DNA from: an uncultured Ezakiella sp.
GTDB taxonomy: Bacteria; Bacillota; Clostridia; Tissierellales; Peptoniphilaceae
Length of the DNA stretch: 64,000 nucleotides
Assembly: GCF_943913045.1 (NCBI RefSeq)
Contig: NZ_CALTVH010000008.1
Coordinates: 1-64,000 of the forward strand
Direction of reading: 5' to 3'
Positions 35,438 to 43,915 of the stretch are shown piece by piece. The notes under the pieces were generated by a model. It saw nothing but the letters and a program-made list of their open reading frames with translations. It did not search any database and was not told the DNA's origin. The translations under genes were made by a program, and so were the position numbers. Numbering within the stretch: the stretch's first letter is position 1; each line of letters starts with the position of its first letter.

Positions 35438-38020
35438 TTATTTGCTGATGAATTTTAATTCATCGTCTTCTACATCGATTACAACCTTGGTGTTTTCCAA
35501 GATGTCGCCCTTGATAATGGCCTTAGCAAGTGCGGATTCCAAATTTTGACTCATAAATCTCTTTATCGGCCTTGCACCGTAGGCTGGGTCATAGGCGGAT
35601 TCGATAATGAAATCTTCGCATGCATCTGTAATTTCGAGTGTGATATTCCTATCCTTCAATCGTGAATTGATGCTTGCAAGTTCAAGATCAATAATGGCCT
35701 TCATATTATCTCTTGTAAGAGGCTTAAACATTACAATATCGTCAATTCTGTTTAAAAACTCTGGCCTAAAGGAAGCTTTTAAAGCTTCGTTCACTTGGTC
35801 TTCGGCTTCTTTTGAAATTTCGCCACTCTCGTCAATGCCCTCCAGCAAATACCTGGACCCAATATTTGAAGTCATAATCAAAATCGTATTGGTAAAGTCG
35901 ACAACCCGGCCACGGTTGTCAGTTAACCTGCCGTCGTCAAGAACTTGCAAGAGCAGGTTGAAAACATCTGGGTGAGCCTTTTCAATTTCGTCAAACAAGA
36001 CAACTGAATAAGGTCTCCTGCGAACAGCCTCTGTAAGTTGGCCGCCTTCTTCGTAGCCAACATATCCTGGAGGCGCACCGATTAAACGTGACACTGAAAA
36101 CTTTTCCATGTATTCACTCATGTCGATACGGACCATATTCTTTTCATCATCGAATAGATATTCTGTAAGGGCCTTTGAAAGTTCCGTCTTACCAACACCA
36201 GTTGGTCCCAGGAAAATAAAAGAGCCCACAGGACGATTTTGATTTTGCAGTCCTGCCCGTGACCTTAAGATTGCATCCACAATTGCATCTACTGCCTTGT
36301 CTTGGCCAATGACCCTCTTGTGGAGTTCGTCGCCTAAGTTCAAAAGCTTATCCTTGTCGGTTTGTGAAAGCTTGCTAACAGGTATGCCCGTCCATTCGTT
36401 TACAACTTTTGCAATTTCATTTTCGCTGACCTCGACATTTAACATGAGGTCGCCAGACTCTTTTTCATTTAATTCCTTAAGCTCTTGTTCAAGCCTTGGA
36501 AGTTCGCCATATTTTAACTCTGAAATCTTTTCCAGATTATAGGATCTTTCTTCGCGTTCGATTTCAGTTTTAACTTGGTCGATCTTGGCCTTCAAGGCCT
36601 TGGATTTTTCAATCTCAGCCTTTTCAGCCTCCCACTTGTCTCTTAGGGCCTGGTGTTTTTCCTTGTCTTCTTTCAACTCGCCTTCCAAAATTTCCAAACG
36701 CTTCTTGCTCTTGTCGTCTGTTTCTTTTTTCAAAGCCTGAGCTTCGATTTCCAATTGCAAAATTTTTCTTTCCAGCTCATCAATCTCCACTGGGCTCGAA
36801 TCGATTTGCGTTCTAACCATGGCGCAGGCCTCGTCCATGAGGTCGATGGCCTTGTCTGGCAAAAACCTATCCGTAATATAACGGTTACTCATAGTGGCAG
36901 CCGCGATTACAGCCCCGTCTGAAATTCTAATTCCATGGTGGACTTCATATTTTTCCTTGATCCCCCTTAAAATAGAAATCGTATCTTCAACCGTTGGCTC
37001 TCCAACATAAACCTTTTGAAAACGCCTTTCAAGGGCTGGGTCTTTTTCTATATATTGCCTGTACTCGTCCAAGGTCGTGGCCCCAATCATGTGGAGCTGA
37101 CCACGAGCAAGGAGTGGCTTTAACATATTGCCGGCGTCCATGGACCCTTCGGTCTTGCCAGCGCCAACTATAGTGTGGATTTCGTCCACAAACAAAATAA
37201 TTTGACCGTCTGATTTTTCAACTTCATTTAAAACGGTCTTCAATCTTTCTTCAAATTCGCCCCGATACTTAGCGCCTGCAATCAAGGCCCCCATATCGAG
37301 CTCATAAATTGTCTTATCCCTTAAACCTGTTGGCACGTCGTTTTTTACAATCCTTTGGGCCAAGCCTTCGATAATTGCAGTCTTACCTACACCAGGTTCG
37401 CCAATCAAAACTGGATTGTTCTTGGTCCTTCTTGAAAGAATTCTAATAACGTCTCTAATCTCATCATCACGGCCAATTACAGGATCCATCTTACCGGATT
37501 TTGCCTCTTCAACAAGATCTCTGCCAAATCTTTGAAGGGCATCCATGGTTGATTCGGGATTATCTGTATTAATATTTTGATTTCCTCTAATATCCATAAG
37601 CACCTCCAAAATCTTATTTTTATCTATATTATACTTACTTAAAATCTTTTTTATGTCCGGAGCTTTTTCAAGCATTGCCAGCAAAATATGTTCCAGACTC
37701 AAATAGGAATCCCTAAAGTCCGACCTAATATTATCGGCCTGAGCCAGAACATCTGACATATCCTTGGACATATAGGCATTTACATCTGAAGCCTGAGGCA
37801 GTTTATTGATTTCCGCCAAGACATCGGCCTCCAAAGCCCCTGTGTCAACGCCTAGTTTATTAAAAATTAAATTTACCACCGAGTCGCCATTTAGCATTGC
37901 CAAAAGCAAATGCCAATTTGAAATCTCAGGATTTTTATAATCCTTTTGGTATTCTACGGATTTATTGATGGCCTCGATGGTTTTAATAGTCATCTTGTCA
38001 TTCATATTCATTTTATTCAC
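35438..38020 (-). CDS. clpB: ATP-dependent disaggregase ClpB
   Basis: Hexameric AAA+ chaperone that extracts polypeptides from aggregates together with DnaK/DnaJ. The 860-residue protein shows the Clp N-domain (1-145), NBD1 Walker A GEPGVGKTAI near 205, the long coiled-coil middle domain (about 405-525) that distinguishes ClpB from ClpA/ClpC, and NBD2 Walker A GPTGVGKTEL near 605. It overlaps the dnaJ-like gene by 8 bases and is under a CtsR-type site. Confidence 0.96.
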   Translation of the reverse strand: MNKMNMNDKMTIKTIEAINKSVEYQKDYKNPEISNWHLLLAMLNGDSVVNLIFNKLGVDTGALEADVLAEINKLPQASDVNAYMSKDMSDVLAQADNIRSDFRDSYLSLEHILLAMLEKAPDIKKILSKYNIDKNKILEVLMDIRGNQNINTDNPESTMDALQRFGRDLVEEAKSGKMDPVIGRDDEIRDVIRILSRRTKNNPVLIGEPGVGKTAIIEGLAQRIVKNDVPTGLRDKTIYELDMGALIAGAKYRGEFEERLKTVLNEVEKSDGQIILFVDEIHTIVGAGKTEGSMDAGNMLKPLLARGQLHMIGATTLDEYRQYIEKDPALERRFQKVYVGEPTVEDTISILRGIKEKYEVHHGIRISDGAVIAAATMSNRYITDRFLPDKAIDLMDEACAMVRTQIDSSPVEIDELERKILQLEIEAQALKKETDDKSKKRLEILEGELKEDKEKHQALRDKWEAEKAEIEKSKALKAKIDQVKTEIEREERSYNLEKISELKYGELPRLEQELKELNEKESGDLMLNVEVSENEIAKVVNEWTGIPVSKLSQTDKDKLLNLGDELHKRVIGQDKAVDAIVDAILRSRAGLQNQNRPVGSFIFLGPTGVGKTELSKALTEYLFDDEKNMVRIDMSEYMEKFSVSRLIGAPPGYVGYEEGGQLTEAVRRRPYSVVLFDEIEKAHPDVFNLLLQVLDDGRLTDNRGRVVDFTNTILIMTSNIGSRYLLEGIDESGEISKEAEDQVNEALKASFRPEFLNRIDDIVMFKPLTRDNMKAIIDLELASINSRLKDRNITLEITDACEDFIIESAYDPAYGARPIKRFMSQNLESALAKAIIKGDILENTKVVIDVEDDELKFISK

Positions 38021-38912
38021 CCAACTTTCTTAACAAATCCTCCTTTTCTTTGGAAAGATCAGTCGGATTTACAATATTGACAACGGCATAAAAGTCTCCT
38101 GTATTTTTCTTTAAATCAACAAAACCCTTGCCCTTTAGTTTGATCTTTTTACCTGTTTGCATATTAGGCGGTGTTTTTAATTTAATCTTGGTTCCCAAAA
38201 TATCAATTTCTTTTTCTACGCCAAAATAAGCTTCCCAAGGGTAGAGTTCAATATCCTTGTAAATATCCAAACCCTTTAGCTCGTAAGGATATGGATTTAC
38301 CTTAACTTTAAATAAAATATCATTGTCTATGCCCCACTTGCTGCCGCGGACACGAATTTTTTTGCCATCAGTAATGCCGCGTGGGACTTTTACTTCTATA
38401 TTTTTAATCTGACCGCCAATATCTAGGCTCAACCTCTTAGTAGTACCAGTCATGGCTTCATAAAGGGTAAGGTCTAGGTCCATCTCATAATTTTGTGGGC
38501 CCCGACTTGAACGGCGACCACCGCCAAACAAATCTTCAAAACCAAAGCCAGAGCCAGAGCTCGAATAAGATCTTGAGCTGCCGCCTCCACCAAAGAACAT
38601 ATTAAAGAAATCACTGAAGTCTGCATTACCCGTTCCACTAAAGCCACTGTAGCCGTAAGCGTTTGGATCGAAGTTTTGTCCGCCGGTAAAATTATTTGTA
38701 GTACCAAAGCGGTCATAAGTCTTACGCTTCTTTTCGTCGCTTAAAACTTCATAAGCTTCATTAATCTCCTTAAATTTTTGTTCTGCTTCCGCATTGTCTG
38801 GATTTAAATCCGGATGATATTTTTTTGCCAGCTTTCTAAAGCTGGATTTTATTTCATCAGCTGTGGCATTTTTATCCACGCCTAAAATTTTATAATAATC
38901 TTTATACTCCAT
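38013..38912 (-). CDS. DnaJ-like co-chaperone (CbpA type, no zinc finger)
   Basis: A 299-residue J-protein. The J domain is at residues 1-70 with the HPD motif (AKKYHPDLNPD). A Gly/Phe/Ser-rich region follows (about 75-145, including SGFSGTGNADFSDFFNMFFG), then two C-terminal substrate domains. The CXXCXGXG zinc repeats of true DnaJ are absent, as in CbpA. The ATG at 38912 is supported by AGGAAG seven bases upstream; the longer frame runs through the operator and promoter. Probably works with DnaK and the ClpB encoded next to it. Confidence 0.9.
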   Translation of the reverse strand: MEYKDYYKILGVDKNATADEIKSSFRKLAKKYHPDLNPDNAEAEQKFKEINEAYEVLSDEKKRKTYDRFGTTNNFTGGQNFDPNAYGYSGFSGTGNADFSDFFNMFFGGGGSSRSYSSSGSGFGFEDLFGGGRRSSRGPQNYEMDLDLTLYEAMTGTTKRLSLDIGGQIKNIEVKVPRGITDGKKIRVRGSKWGIDNDILFKVKVNPYPYELKGLDIYKDIELYPWEAYFGVEKEIDILGTKIKLKTPPNMQTGKKIKLKGKGFVDLKKNTGDFYAVVNIVNPTDLSKEKEDLLRKLGE

Positions 38913-38933
38913 AAATTCACTTCCTTTTTCGTC

Positions 38934-38950
38934 TTTGACCTTTCTTGACC
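38934..38950 (-). promoter_or_regulatory. CtsR heat-shock operator
   Basis: On the minus strand GGTCAAGAAAGGTCAAA matches the CtsR heptad direct repeat GGTCAAA-NNN-GGTCAAA with one change. It lies just downstream of a probable -10 (TATAAC, 38963-38958; -35 TTGTTT, 18-base spacer), so binding would block transcription of dnaJ-clpB. Confidence 0.85.
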
Positions 38951-39114
38951 TACAATAGTTATACCCAGCCCACATGCTTTTAAACAATTTATATTTTCTT
39001 TTTAAAATTTATCCTAAGCTAATAATTTCAAAAAATTTGCTTGAAATTTTTTAAGTAATCTTTTTTGCATGGTCTGATATAAAATTATCTCCTATTCTAA
39101 GCAAATAATGTCAA

Positions 39115-39138
39115 GAAAAAAGCCCCTATTAAAGGGCT
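39115..39138 (-). terminator. Intrinsic terminator of the nitroreductase gene
   Basis: AGCCCTT and AGGGGCT (one G-U) pair on the minus strand around four bases and are followed by TTTTTTC. The tract 38988-39114 between this and the heat-shock promoter shows no gene. Confidence 0.82.
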
Positions 39139-39142
39139 AATC

Positions 39143-39898
39143 TTAATTTAATTTTAAATCAAAACCTTGGTCTTTAATATATTGGACCATTTTTTGCCTT
39201 TTTTCACTTGTGTTTTCTAGTCTGGCCACCACTTGCTTGGAGAAGGAATCCAGTGGCTTATCCGCCTGCCTTGTGTCGTAATAAGTTTGCATTTCATTGT
39301 CATAGTCTGCAATCTTGTCAAGCATATTGTCAAATTTCTTGTAGCCGTCTTCAAAAAATCTTAGATCCATATCCATGCGCGGCTTTAGCATTGGATCTTG
39401 GTCAGGATAACCAAAGGCGACGCCTAGAACTGGGAAAGTGTATTCAGGTAAGTCCAAAATTTCAATTAGCTTTGGCACATCATTTAAAATCGACCCCAAG
39501 TAAACTGCCCCCATATCCATAGATTCAATTGCATTGGTCAAATTTTGTGCAGCCAGGCAAGCGTCGGTAAAACCTTGAAAAAATCTCTCCATATCACCAG
39601 CGTTTGCATAGTCCTCTCCAGTCAGTTCTTTGGCGATCTGCGCATTTCTATAGCCATCCACAATAAAAATAAATAATTCAGGTGCAGTCCCCACGTAGGA
39701 TTGAGTTGTAATATCTGAAATGGCCTTTTTCTTGTCTGCGTCTACTACGCGAATTACAGAATAAGTTTGCATGCCCGTCGACGTCGCCGTCCTTTGGATG
39801 ACTTCTTTAAAAACTTCCAGGTCTGCATCTGAAACTTTTTTATCCTTCCAAGCCCTAATCGTCCTGTGGGCCAATTGTTTTTTAATCATATCATTCAT
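39143..39898 (-). CDS. Nitroreductase family flavoprotein (NfsA-like)
   Basis: FMN-dependent NAD(P)H oxidoreductase. The 251 residues match the NfsA/FRP group: AHRTIRAWKDKKVSD at the N-terminus (flavin phosphate site), TSTGMQTYSVIRV near 40, SMDMGAVYLGSILNDVPKLI near 125 and FPVLGVAFGYPDQDPMLKPR. The physiological substrate of such enzymes is usually unknown; roles in flavin or quinone reduction are common. Single-gene unit with AAGGAG before the ATG and its own terminator. Confidence 0.85.
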   Translation of the reverse strand: MNDMIKKQLAHRTIRAWKDKKVSDADLEVFKEVIQRTATSTGMQTYSVIRVVDADKKKAISDITTQSYVGTAPELFIFIVDGYRNAQIAKELTGEDYANAGDMERFFQGFTDACLAAQNLTNAIESMDMGAVYLGSILNDVPKLIEILDLPEYTFPVLGVAFGYPDQDPMLKPRMDMDLRFFEDGYKKFDNMLDKIADYDNEMQTYYDTRQADKPLDSFSKQVVARLENTSEKRQKMVQYIKDQGFDLKLN

Positions 39899-39964
39899 AA
39901 TAAACTCTCCTTATCTTTTAATAATCTCTTCGCTTATTTTAATATTACCCATTAAAGGGAAAAC

Positions 39965-39992
39965 AAAAAACACCTGCAAATTTTTGCAAGTG
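39965..39992 (-). terminator. Intrinsic terminator of the 70-residue protein gene
   Basis: CACTTGCAAA and TTTGCAGGTG pair on the minus strand, followed by TTTTTTG. Confidence 0.82.
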
Positions 39993-40011
39993 CCTTAGTT
40001 ACTTTCATATT

Positions 40012-40224
40012 TTATTTGTTTTTTAAATCTTCTAGATTTTTATTAATTTCTTTTAGCTCTCTTATTATAATAAAATTTTGCTCAATCACTGCTTGCAAAT
40101 AGTTACTCTTCCTCAACTTATACAAGGTTTTAACGTCTTTTTCATCCAAATCTTGCAATTCATAGCGGTCAACAAAATCTTGTATTTTTTCTTCCTTTGT
40201 TTTTCTCTCTCCAAATAATCCCAT
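40012..40224 (-). CDS. Small hypothetical protein, 70 residues
   Basis: No family recognised. The protein starts MGLFGERKTKEEKIQDFVDR and is helical, charged and lacks a membrane segment or signal peptide; the last 30 residues could form a coiled coil (IIIRELKEINKNLEDLKNK). The ATG at 40224 follows AGGAGGGAG at good distance. A longer frame to 40302 would run through the REP-like repeat and is rejected. Alone between a terminator and the repeat. Confidence 0.65.
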   Translation of the reverse strand: MGLFGERKTKEEKIQDFVDRYELQDLDEKDVKTLYKLRKSNYLQAVIEQNFIIIRELKEINKNLEDLKNK

Positions 40225-40293
40225 AAAATTCTCCCTCCTATAAATATTATACCCAAAAATAAAAAAATTTTTGACCAAAATTCTCCTTGAGAC

Positions 40294-40347
40294 TGTTGAC
40301 AATCGGTGGCCGAGATAAATCGGCCGCTACAATGCCGATTGTCAACA
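40294..40347. repeat. Nested inverted repeat, REP-like
   Basis: Outer arms TGTTGACAATCGG (40294-40306) and CCGATTGTCAACA (40335-40347) are perfect 13-bp inverted copies. Inside, GGCCGA-GATAAA-TCGGCC is another perfect hairpin, flanked on the minus strand by a GTAG tetranucleotide. GTAG plus a GC-rich palindrome around TTTAT is the same plan as the repeats beside the transposase at 53.5 kb. Confidence 0.65.
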
Positions 40348-40394
40348 TTTGCGTGAGTGAACGTATGCCACATGAAATTTTGTTTTCTTAACCA

Positions 40395-40422
40395 ATAAAA
40401 ATCCGTGAGCAAAAGCCCACGG
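40395..40422 (-). terminator. Intrinsic terminator of the sortase gene
   Basis: CCGTGGGC-TTTT-GCTCACGG on the minus strand (one G-U), followed by ATTTTTATT. Confidence 0.8.
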
Positions 40423-40440
40423 ACATTATAATTTTATTTT

Positions 40441-41103
40441 CTATTCCTTATCAACCAAGTATGCCTTTACAAGAAGTCTCTCATAATCATAAGGATATGG
40501 ATGACAGGTCATTAGGACCAGCTTAGTCTTCTCTTCCTCGCGATTAAACTTGGACCAGTCATCGGGCTTTATAATCTCCTTTTCATAGACCTTGTAAGTC
40601 AAAACTTCCTCAGCGCTTGTAATTTTAATCTCGTCACCCTCTTCCAACTTATCTATATGAAGAAATGAATCATCTTCATTGTAGCCGCCACGGTGGCCAG
40701 CAAGGGCACATGTCGTCCCAGCTTCGCTCACCGGCTTGTCGGTCGTTTCAATAATGCCAACTCCATCCCTCAAATATTTTTCCCTAGTTGACGGATAAAT
40801 GGGCAAGAGAATATCCAGCTTGTCAATCCTAATAACAGCCAAGGCATCTTCCTTTTCCAAAAGATCTTCTTCAGGGGCCTCTACTATCTCAACCTCTTTA
40901 ATATCATCTTCATTAAAGTAAAGGACCTCAGGCTTTTTGTTAACAATAGCTCTTGCCCTCATCTTCCCTTCCAAATCTTTGGCAGCTTTATTTCTATTAG
41001 AAAGCCTAAGCTTTTGATAACCGATAACAGACATACCAGCAAGAATAAAGACCAAGCCAATAATTATATAAAATTTTCCTCTCTTCTTATTATTCCTCTT
41101 CAT
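40441..41103 (-). CDS. Class D sortase
   Basis: Membrane-anchored transpeptidase that links sorting-signal proteins to wall or polymer. Residues 10-28 are the N-terminal anchor. The catalytic domain starts near residue 85 (ALAVIRIDKLDILLPIYPST), with catalytic His in CALAGHRGGYNED (about 130), Cys in KLVLMTCHPYPYDYERLLV (about 200) and Arg eleven residues later. The TxTxxxxP-like pattern around GHRGG and single N-terminal anchor fit class D. No substrate with an LPxTG-like signal is encoded in the window. Confidence 0.87.
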   Translation of the reverse strand: MKRNNKKRGKFYIIIGLVFILAGMSVIGYQKLRLSNRNKAAKDLEGKMRARAIVNKKPEVLYFNEDDIKEVEIVEAPEEDLLEKEDALAVIRIDKLDILLPIYPSTREKYLRDGVGIIETTDKPVSEAGTTCALAGHRGGYNEDDSFLHIDKLEEGDEIKITSAEEVLTYKVYEKEIIKPDDWSKFNREEEKTKLVLMTCHPYPYDYERLLVKAYLVDKE

Positions 41104-41290
41104 AAACTTCCCCTATTAAAAAAGGTGTATGTGTAATTGGTATTAATATAATTTTATTTTACACATTTATATCGTGCTCATTTCTGAGTTGTTTTATGCC
41201 AGACTAGTTTTCTTATAATATAAATCAGCTTGGCTAAAATAACATCTTTCTAAAACCTTTTGTATGCTCTCGCATTCTCAGCTATCTATC

Positions 41291-41317
41291 AAAAAGCGAT
41301 ATGGCTTTCATATCGCT
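41291..41317 (-). terminator. Intrinsic terminator of the ftsE-ftsX-envC-ctpA-ydbC operon
   Basis: AGCGATAT and ATATCGCT pair around a 7-base loop; on the minus strand TTTTT follows. No gene is seen in 41104-41290. Confidence 0.85.
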
Positions 41318-41337
41318 AAAGTTTAATATTATTTTAC

Positions 41338-41571
41338 CTAGTCCAAATCGCTTTCGTCGAGTTCGTTCATAAGTTCCTTCAGGGCTAGAAATTCTTCTTT
41401 GGATAGGGAGATGCCCTTGCCCATTCTGGAGTGGTCTGGATTCCAAGTTCTGATGTCGATTTTGCCTGGGCCTTCGTTCCAAGAAATAATATTTATTTCT
41501 TTGGTCCATCCATTTTTTGCCTCAGCAAAAACTCCGAGTTCATTTAATACTTCATATTTAAATTCTGCCAT
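41338..41571 (-). CDS. YdbC-like PC4 single-strand DNA-binding protein
   Basis: A 77-residue protein related to the PC4/YdbC family, which binds single-stranded nucleic acid as a dimer. The pattern FAEAKNGWTKEINIISWNEG, KIDIRTWNPD and GKGISLSKEEFLALKELM fits the beta-sheet plus C-terminal helix fold. The exact role is unknown. It overlaps the ctpA start region by one base and is the last gene of the division/wall operon. Confidence 0.8.
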   Translation of the reverse strand: MAEFKYEVLNELGVFAEAKNGWTKEINIISWNEGPGKIDIRTWNPDHSRMGKGISLSKEEFLALKELMNELDESDLD

Positions 41572-42797
41572 TATTTATTTCCTTTCTTTAAAACTTCAAT
41601 TGCCTTTTGCAATTGCTTATCTTCTTTTAAATGTTCTACTCCAATTCCCTTTACATCTTCGTCAAGCTCAACAATAATATCTGGTTCAATTCCGATGCCG
41701 TGAATGTTTTTGCCATTTGGTGTAAAGTATTCGCTGACTGTGACCTTTAAAGCTTGGCCGCTATTTAGAGTAAAGATCCTTTGCACTATGCCCTTACCAA
41801 AGGTTTGTGTGCCGATAATTTTTGCACGTTTTCTATCTTGGAGGGCGCCGCTAACAATTTCACTGGCACTTGCAGACCCGCCATTTACGAGGACAACCAT
41901 AGGTATGTCTTCTTTTTGGGCGTCTGAATAATAGTAGTCTTTTTCTCCGTTTTTGTATTTGGTATAAACTATTGTCCCTTCGTCAAGGAAGTAGTCAGCT
42001 ATGTCCGCACAGACATCCAAGAGTCCGCCAGGGTTGCCGCGTAAGTCTAGAATCAAGGCTTTCATTCCATCTTTTTTTAGTTTCTTGTATTGGTTTACAA
42101 AGTCTGTATAGGTCGGCTTGTCAAACTCAGTTATGCCAATATAACCAATTTTATTTTCTAGCATTTCGCTAAAGACTGTTTCTAATTTTATTTTCTTTCT
42201 AACAATCTCATAATCTTTTTCTACAAAACCATTCTTTTCATTTCTGCCAATGGTAATAGTAACCTTTTCGCCTTCTTTGCCACGCATGACGCTGACTGCA
42301 TCTGACATTTTATCAGCAGAAAACTCTTGACCATTTACCTTTAGGATCTTGTCATCTGTCTTGATGCCAGCCTTTTCAGCAGGGCCTCCCTTTACAGGCG
42401 AAACGACGGTTATATATCCATCTTTGCCAGGAGAAACTACAATGCCAACACCAACGTATTCGGCATTGGAGCTTTCCATAAACTTTTTATATTCCTCTTG
42501 GTTCATATAAACTGAATATGGGTCGCCCAGGCTGTCTACAACGCCGCGAAGGATGCCTTCGTTTAATTCTTCGTCTGTTGTATCCTTATAGTAATTTTTT
42601 TGAATAGTATTTACTATTTCATTCAAGGTTTTTTCTGTCTTCTTGTCCATCAGTTTGGCAAGGTCTCCATCAGTTGAGCTTTCATTGCCTACTGAGTAGT
42701 TATTTAAATCGCTTGCGCTGTTCACGCCAAAAATATATGATCCAAACATTGCAAGGACTATTCCAATTATTAATAAAATTCTTTTTACATTTTTCAT
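41571..42797 (-). CDS. C-terminal processing peptidase (S41 family)
   Basis: An exported serine protease with a PDZ domain. Residues 1-25 are a signal anchor. PDZ lies at about 95-175 (YVGVGIVVSPGKDGYITVVS). The catalytic Ser is in NGGSASASEIVSGALQDRKR and the Lys in GTQTFGKGIVQR, with GNPGGLLDVCADI between PDZ and active site. The ATG at 42797 is preferred: it shares the TAATG with the stop of the EnvC-like gene; a Met four codons earlier is possible. Probably trims or degrades wall enzymes such as its operon neighbour. Confidence 0.92.
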   Translation of the reverse strand: MKNVKRILLIIGIVLAMFGSYIFGVNSASDLNNYSVGNESSTDGDLAKLMDKKTEKTLNEIVNTIQKNYYKDTTDEELNEGILRGVVDSLGDPYSVYMNQEEYKKFMESSNAEYVGVGIVVSPGKDGYITVVSPVKGGPAEKAGIKTDDKILKVNGQEFSADKMSDAVSVMRGKEGEKVTITIGRNEKNGFVEKDYEIVRKKIKLETVFSEMLENKIGYIGITEFDKPTYTDFVNQYKKLKKDGMKALILDLRGNPGGLLDVCADIADYFLDEGTIVYTKYKNGEKDYYYSDAQKEDIPMVVLVNGGSASASEIVSGALQDRKRAKIIGTQTFGKGIVQRIFTLNSGQALKVTVSEYFTPNGKNIHGIGIEPDIIVELDEDVKGIGVEHLKEDKQLQKAIEVLKKGNK

Positions 42798-43915
42798 TAT
42801 CTCACCCATCCCATTGCATTTTGAGCCTTACCATTTACCCTAACTTCGAAGTGCAAGTGAGGTCCTGTGGAGTTACCCGTGCTTCCAACCCGGGCAACAA
42901 CTTGTCCCTTGCTTACAACTTGTCCTACACCCACATTTATGCTTGAGCAGTGAGCATACGCTGTTGAAATTCCATTACCATGGGAGATTACAACTAGCTG
43001 TCCATATGAACCCAGCCAACCTGCATGGGTAACTCGGCCTTCTTCAGCTGCAACTATGCTGGTGCCAGTAGGTGCTGGTATATCAGTGCCTGTGTGGAAG
43101 TTCTTGCGTCCATAAAGCATCCTGTAACCAAAAGGGCTGGAAATCCTAGTGTGTCCAGGTAGGGGCCATCCTAATCGGCCTCCTGTGTAAGACCCGCCTT
43201 GGTACTGCTGGGCAGCTTGAACAAGGGCCTCTACCCTTCGGCTGTCTTTTTCCAATTCTTTTTGCTCTTTTTCAAAGGCCGCGTCATTGTTTTTAAGCTG
43301 GGCTATATAAGCATTTTTTTGTGCAACTGCAGCCTCAGCCTGAGCCTTTATCTGTTCTTCTTTGGCCTTCTCATCATCCAAAGCCCTCTTGTCATCCTCT
43401 AACTGGTCTTTTTTTCTTTCAAGCTCCAGCTTGGCATCGGAAATTTCCTTGATAAGTCTCTTGTCCGATTCCAAAAGCATCTGCATCATGGAAGTATTGG
43501 TTAGGGCCTCGTGGACGTCCTTGGAATTCAAGAGGACAGACAGATAGTTTACATCGCCCATTACATACATGGCACGAATCCTCTTGGCAAACATCTCATT
43601 TTTCTGTTCGATATTTGCTTCCATCTGAGTGATTTCCTGGGTGGTGTTATTTATATTGCCCAGGAGTCCTTCGATTTTTGCATAGAGGTCATTTAGCTTG
43701 GCCTCTTGGATTTGAACATTTCTATTTAGCTCAGCCAAATTTGCGCTTTCGTTTTTTATTGCTTCTTTATTCTCTTTTTGCTTTTCCTTGCTGGCCTTTA
43801 ATTTTTCTTTGATCTCTGCATTTCTTTTTTTTAAGCTATCAACATCATCTGCATATAAATTTATAGATGAAAATGCAAGGAGTATTGCTAAGAGCAAACA
43901 AATTTTCTTTTTCAT
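42797..43915 (-). CDS. Murein hydrolase activator/peptidase of EnvC type (M23 domain)
   Basis: A 372-residue exported protein: signal peptide (1-22), long coiled coil (about 23-240, rich in Glu/Lys/Gln) and a C-terminal LytM/M23 domain. Zinc-site elements are present: HTGTDIPAPTGTSIVAAEEG, TAYAHCSSINVG and STGPHLHFEVRVNG. So it may be an active endopeptidase, unlike E. coli EnvC. FtsX, encoded just upstream, typically controls such coiled-coil hydrolases (PcsB/CwlO/EnvC). It shares one base with both neighbours. Confidence 0.92.
   Translation of the reverse strand: MKKKICLLLAILLAFSSINLYADDVDSLKKRNAEIKEKLKASKEKQKENKEAIKNESANLAELNRNVQIQEAKLNDLYAKIEGLLGNINNTTQEITQMEANIEQKNEMFAKRIRAMYVMGDVNYLSVLLNSKDVHEALTNTSMMQMLLESDKRLIKEISDAKLELERKKDQLEDDKRALDDEKAKEEQIKAQAEAAVAQKNAYIAQLKNNDAAFEKEQKELEKDSRRVEALVQAAQQYQGGSYTGGRLGWPLPGHTRISSPFGYRMLYGRKNFHTGTDIPAPTGTSIVAAEEGRVTHAGWLGSYGQLVVISHGNGISTAYAHCSSINVGVGQVVSKGQVVARVGSTGNSTGPHLHFEVRVNGKAQNAMGWVR

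Noticed and set aside
38913..38987. N-terminal extension of the DnaJ-like protein
   Set aside because: It would translate the CtsR operator and -10 region; the J domain starts at the ATG at 38912 with a ribosome site.
40225..40412. Frames reaching upstream of the 70-residue protein gene
   Set aside because: They run through the nested inverted repeat and have no ribosome site; the ATG at 40224 has an excellent one.
41282..41509. 75-residue minus-strand frame over the YdbC-like gene
   Set aside because: It overlaps the recognised YdbC-like frame and the terminator; the YdbC frame has the family pattern.
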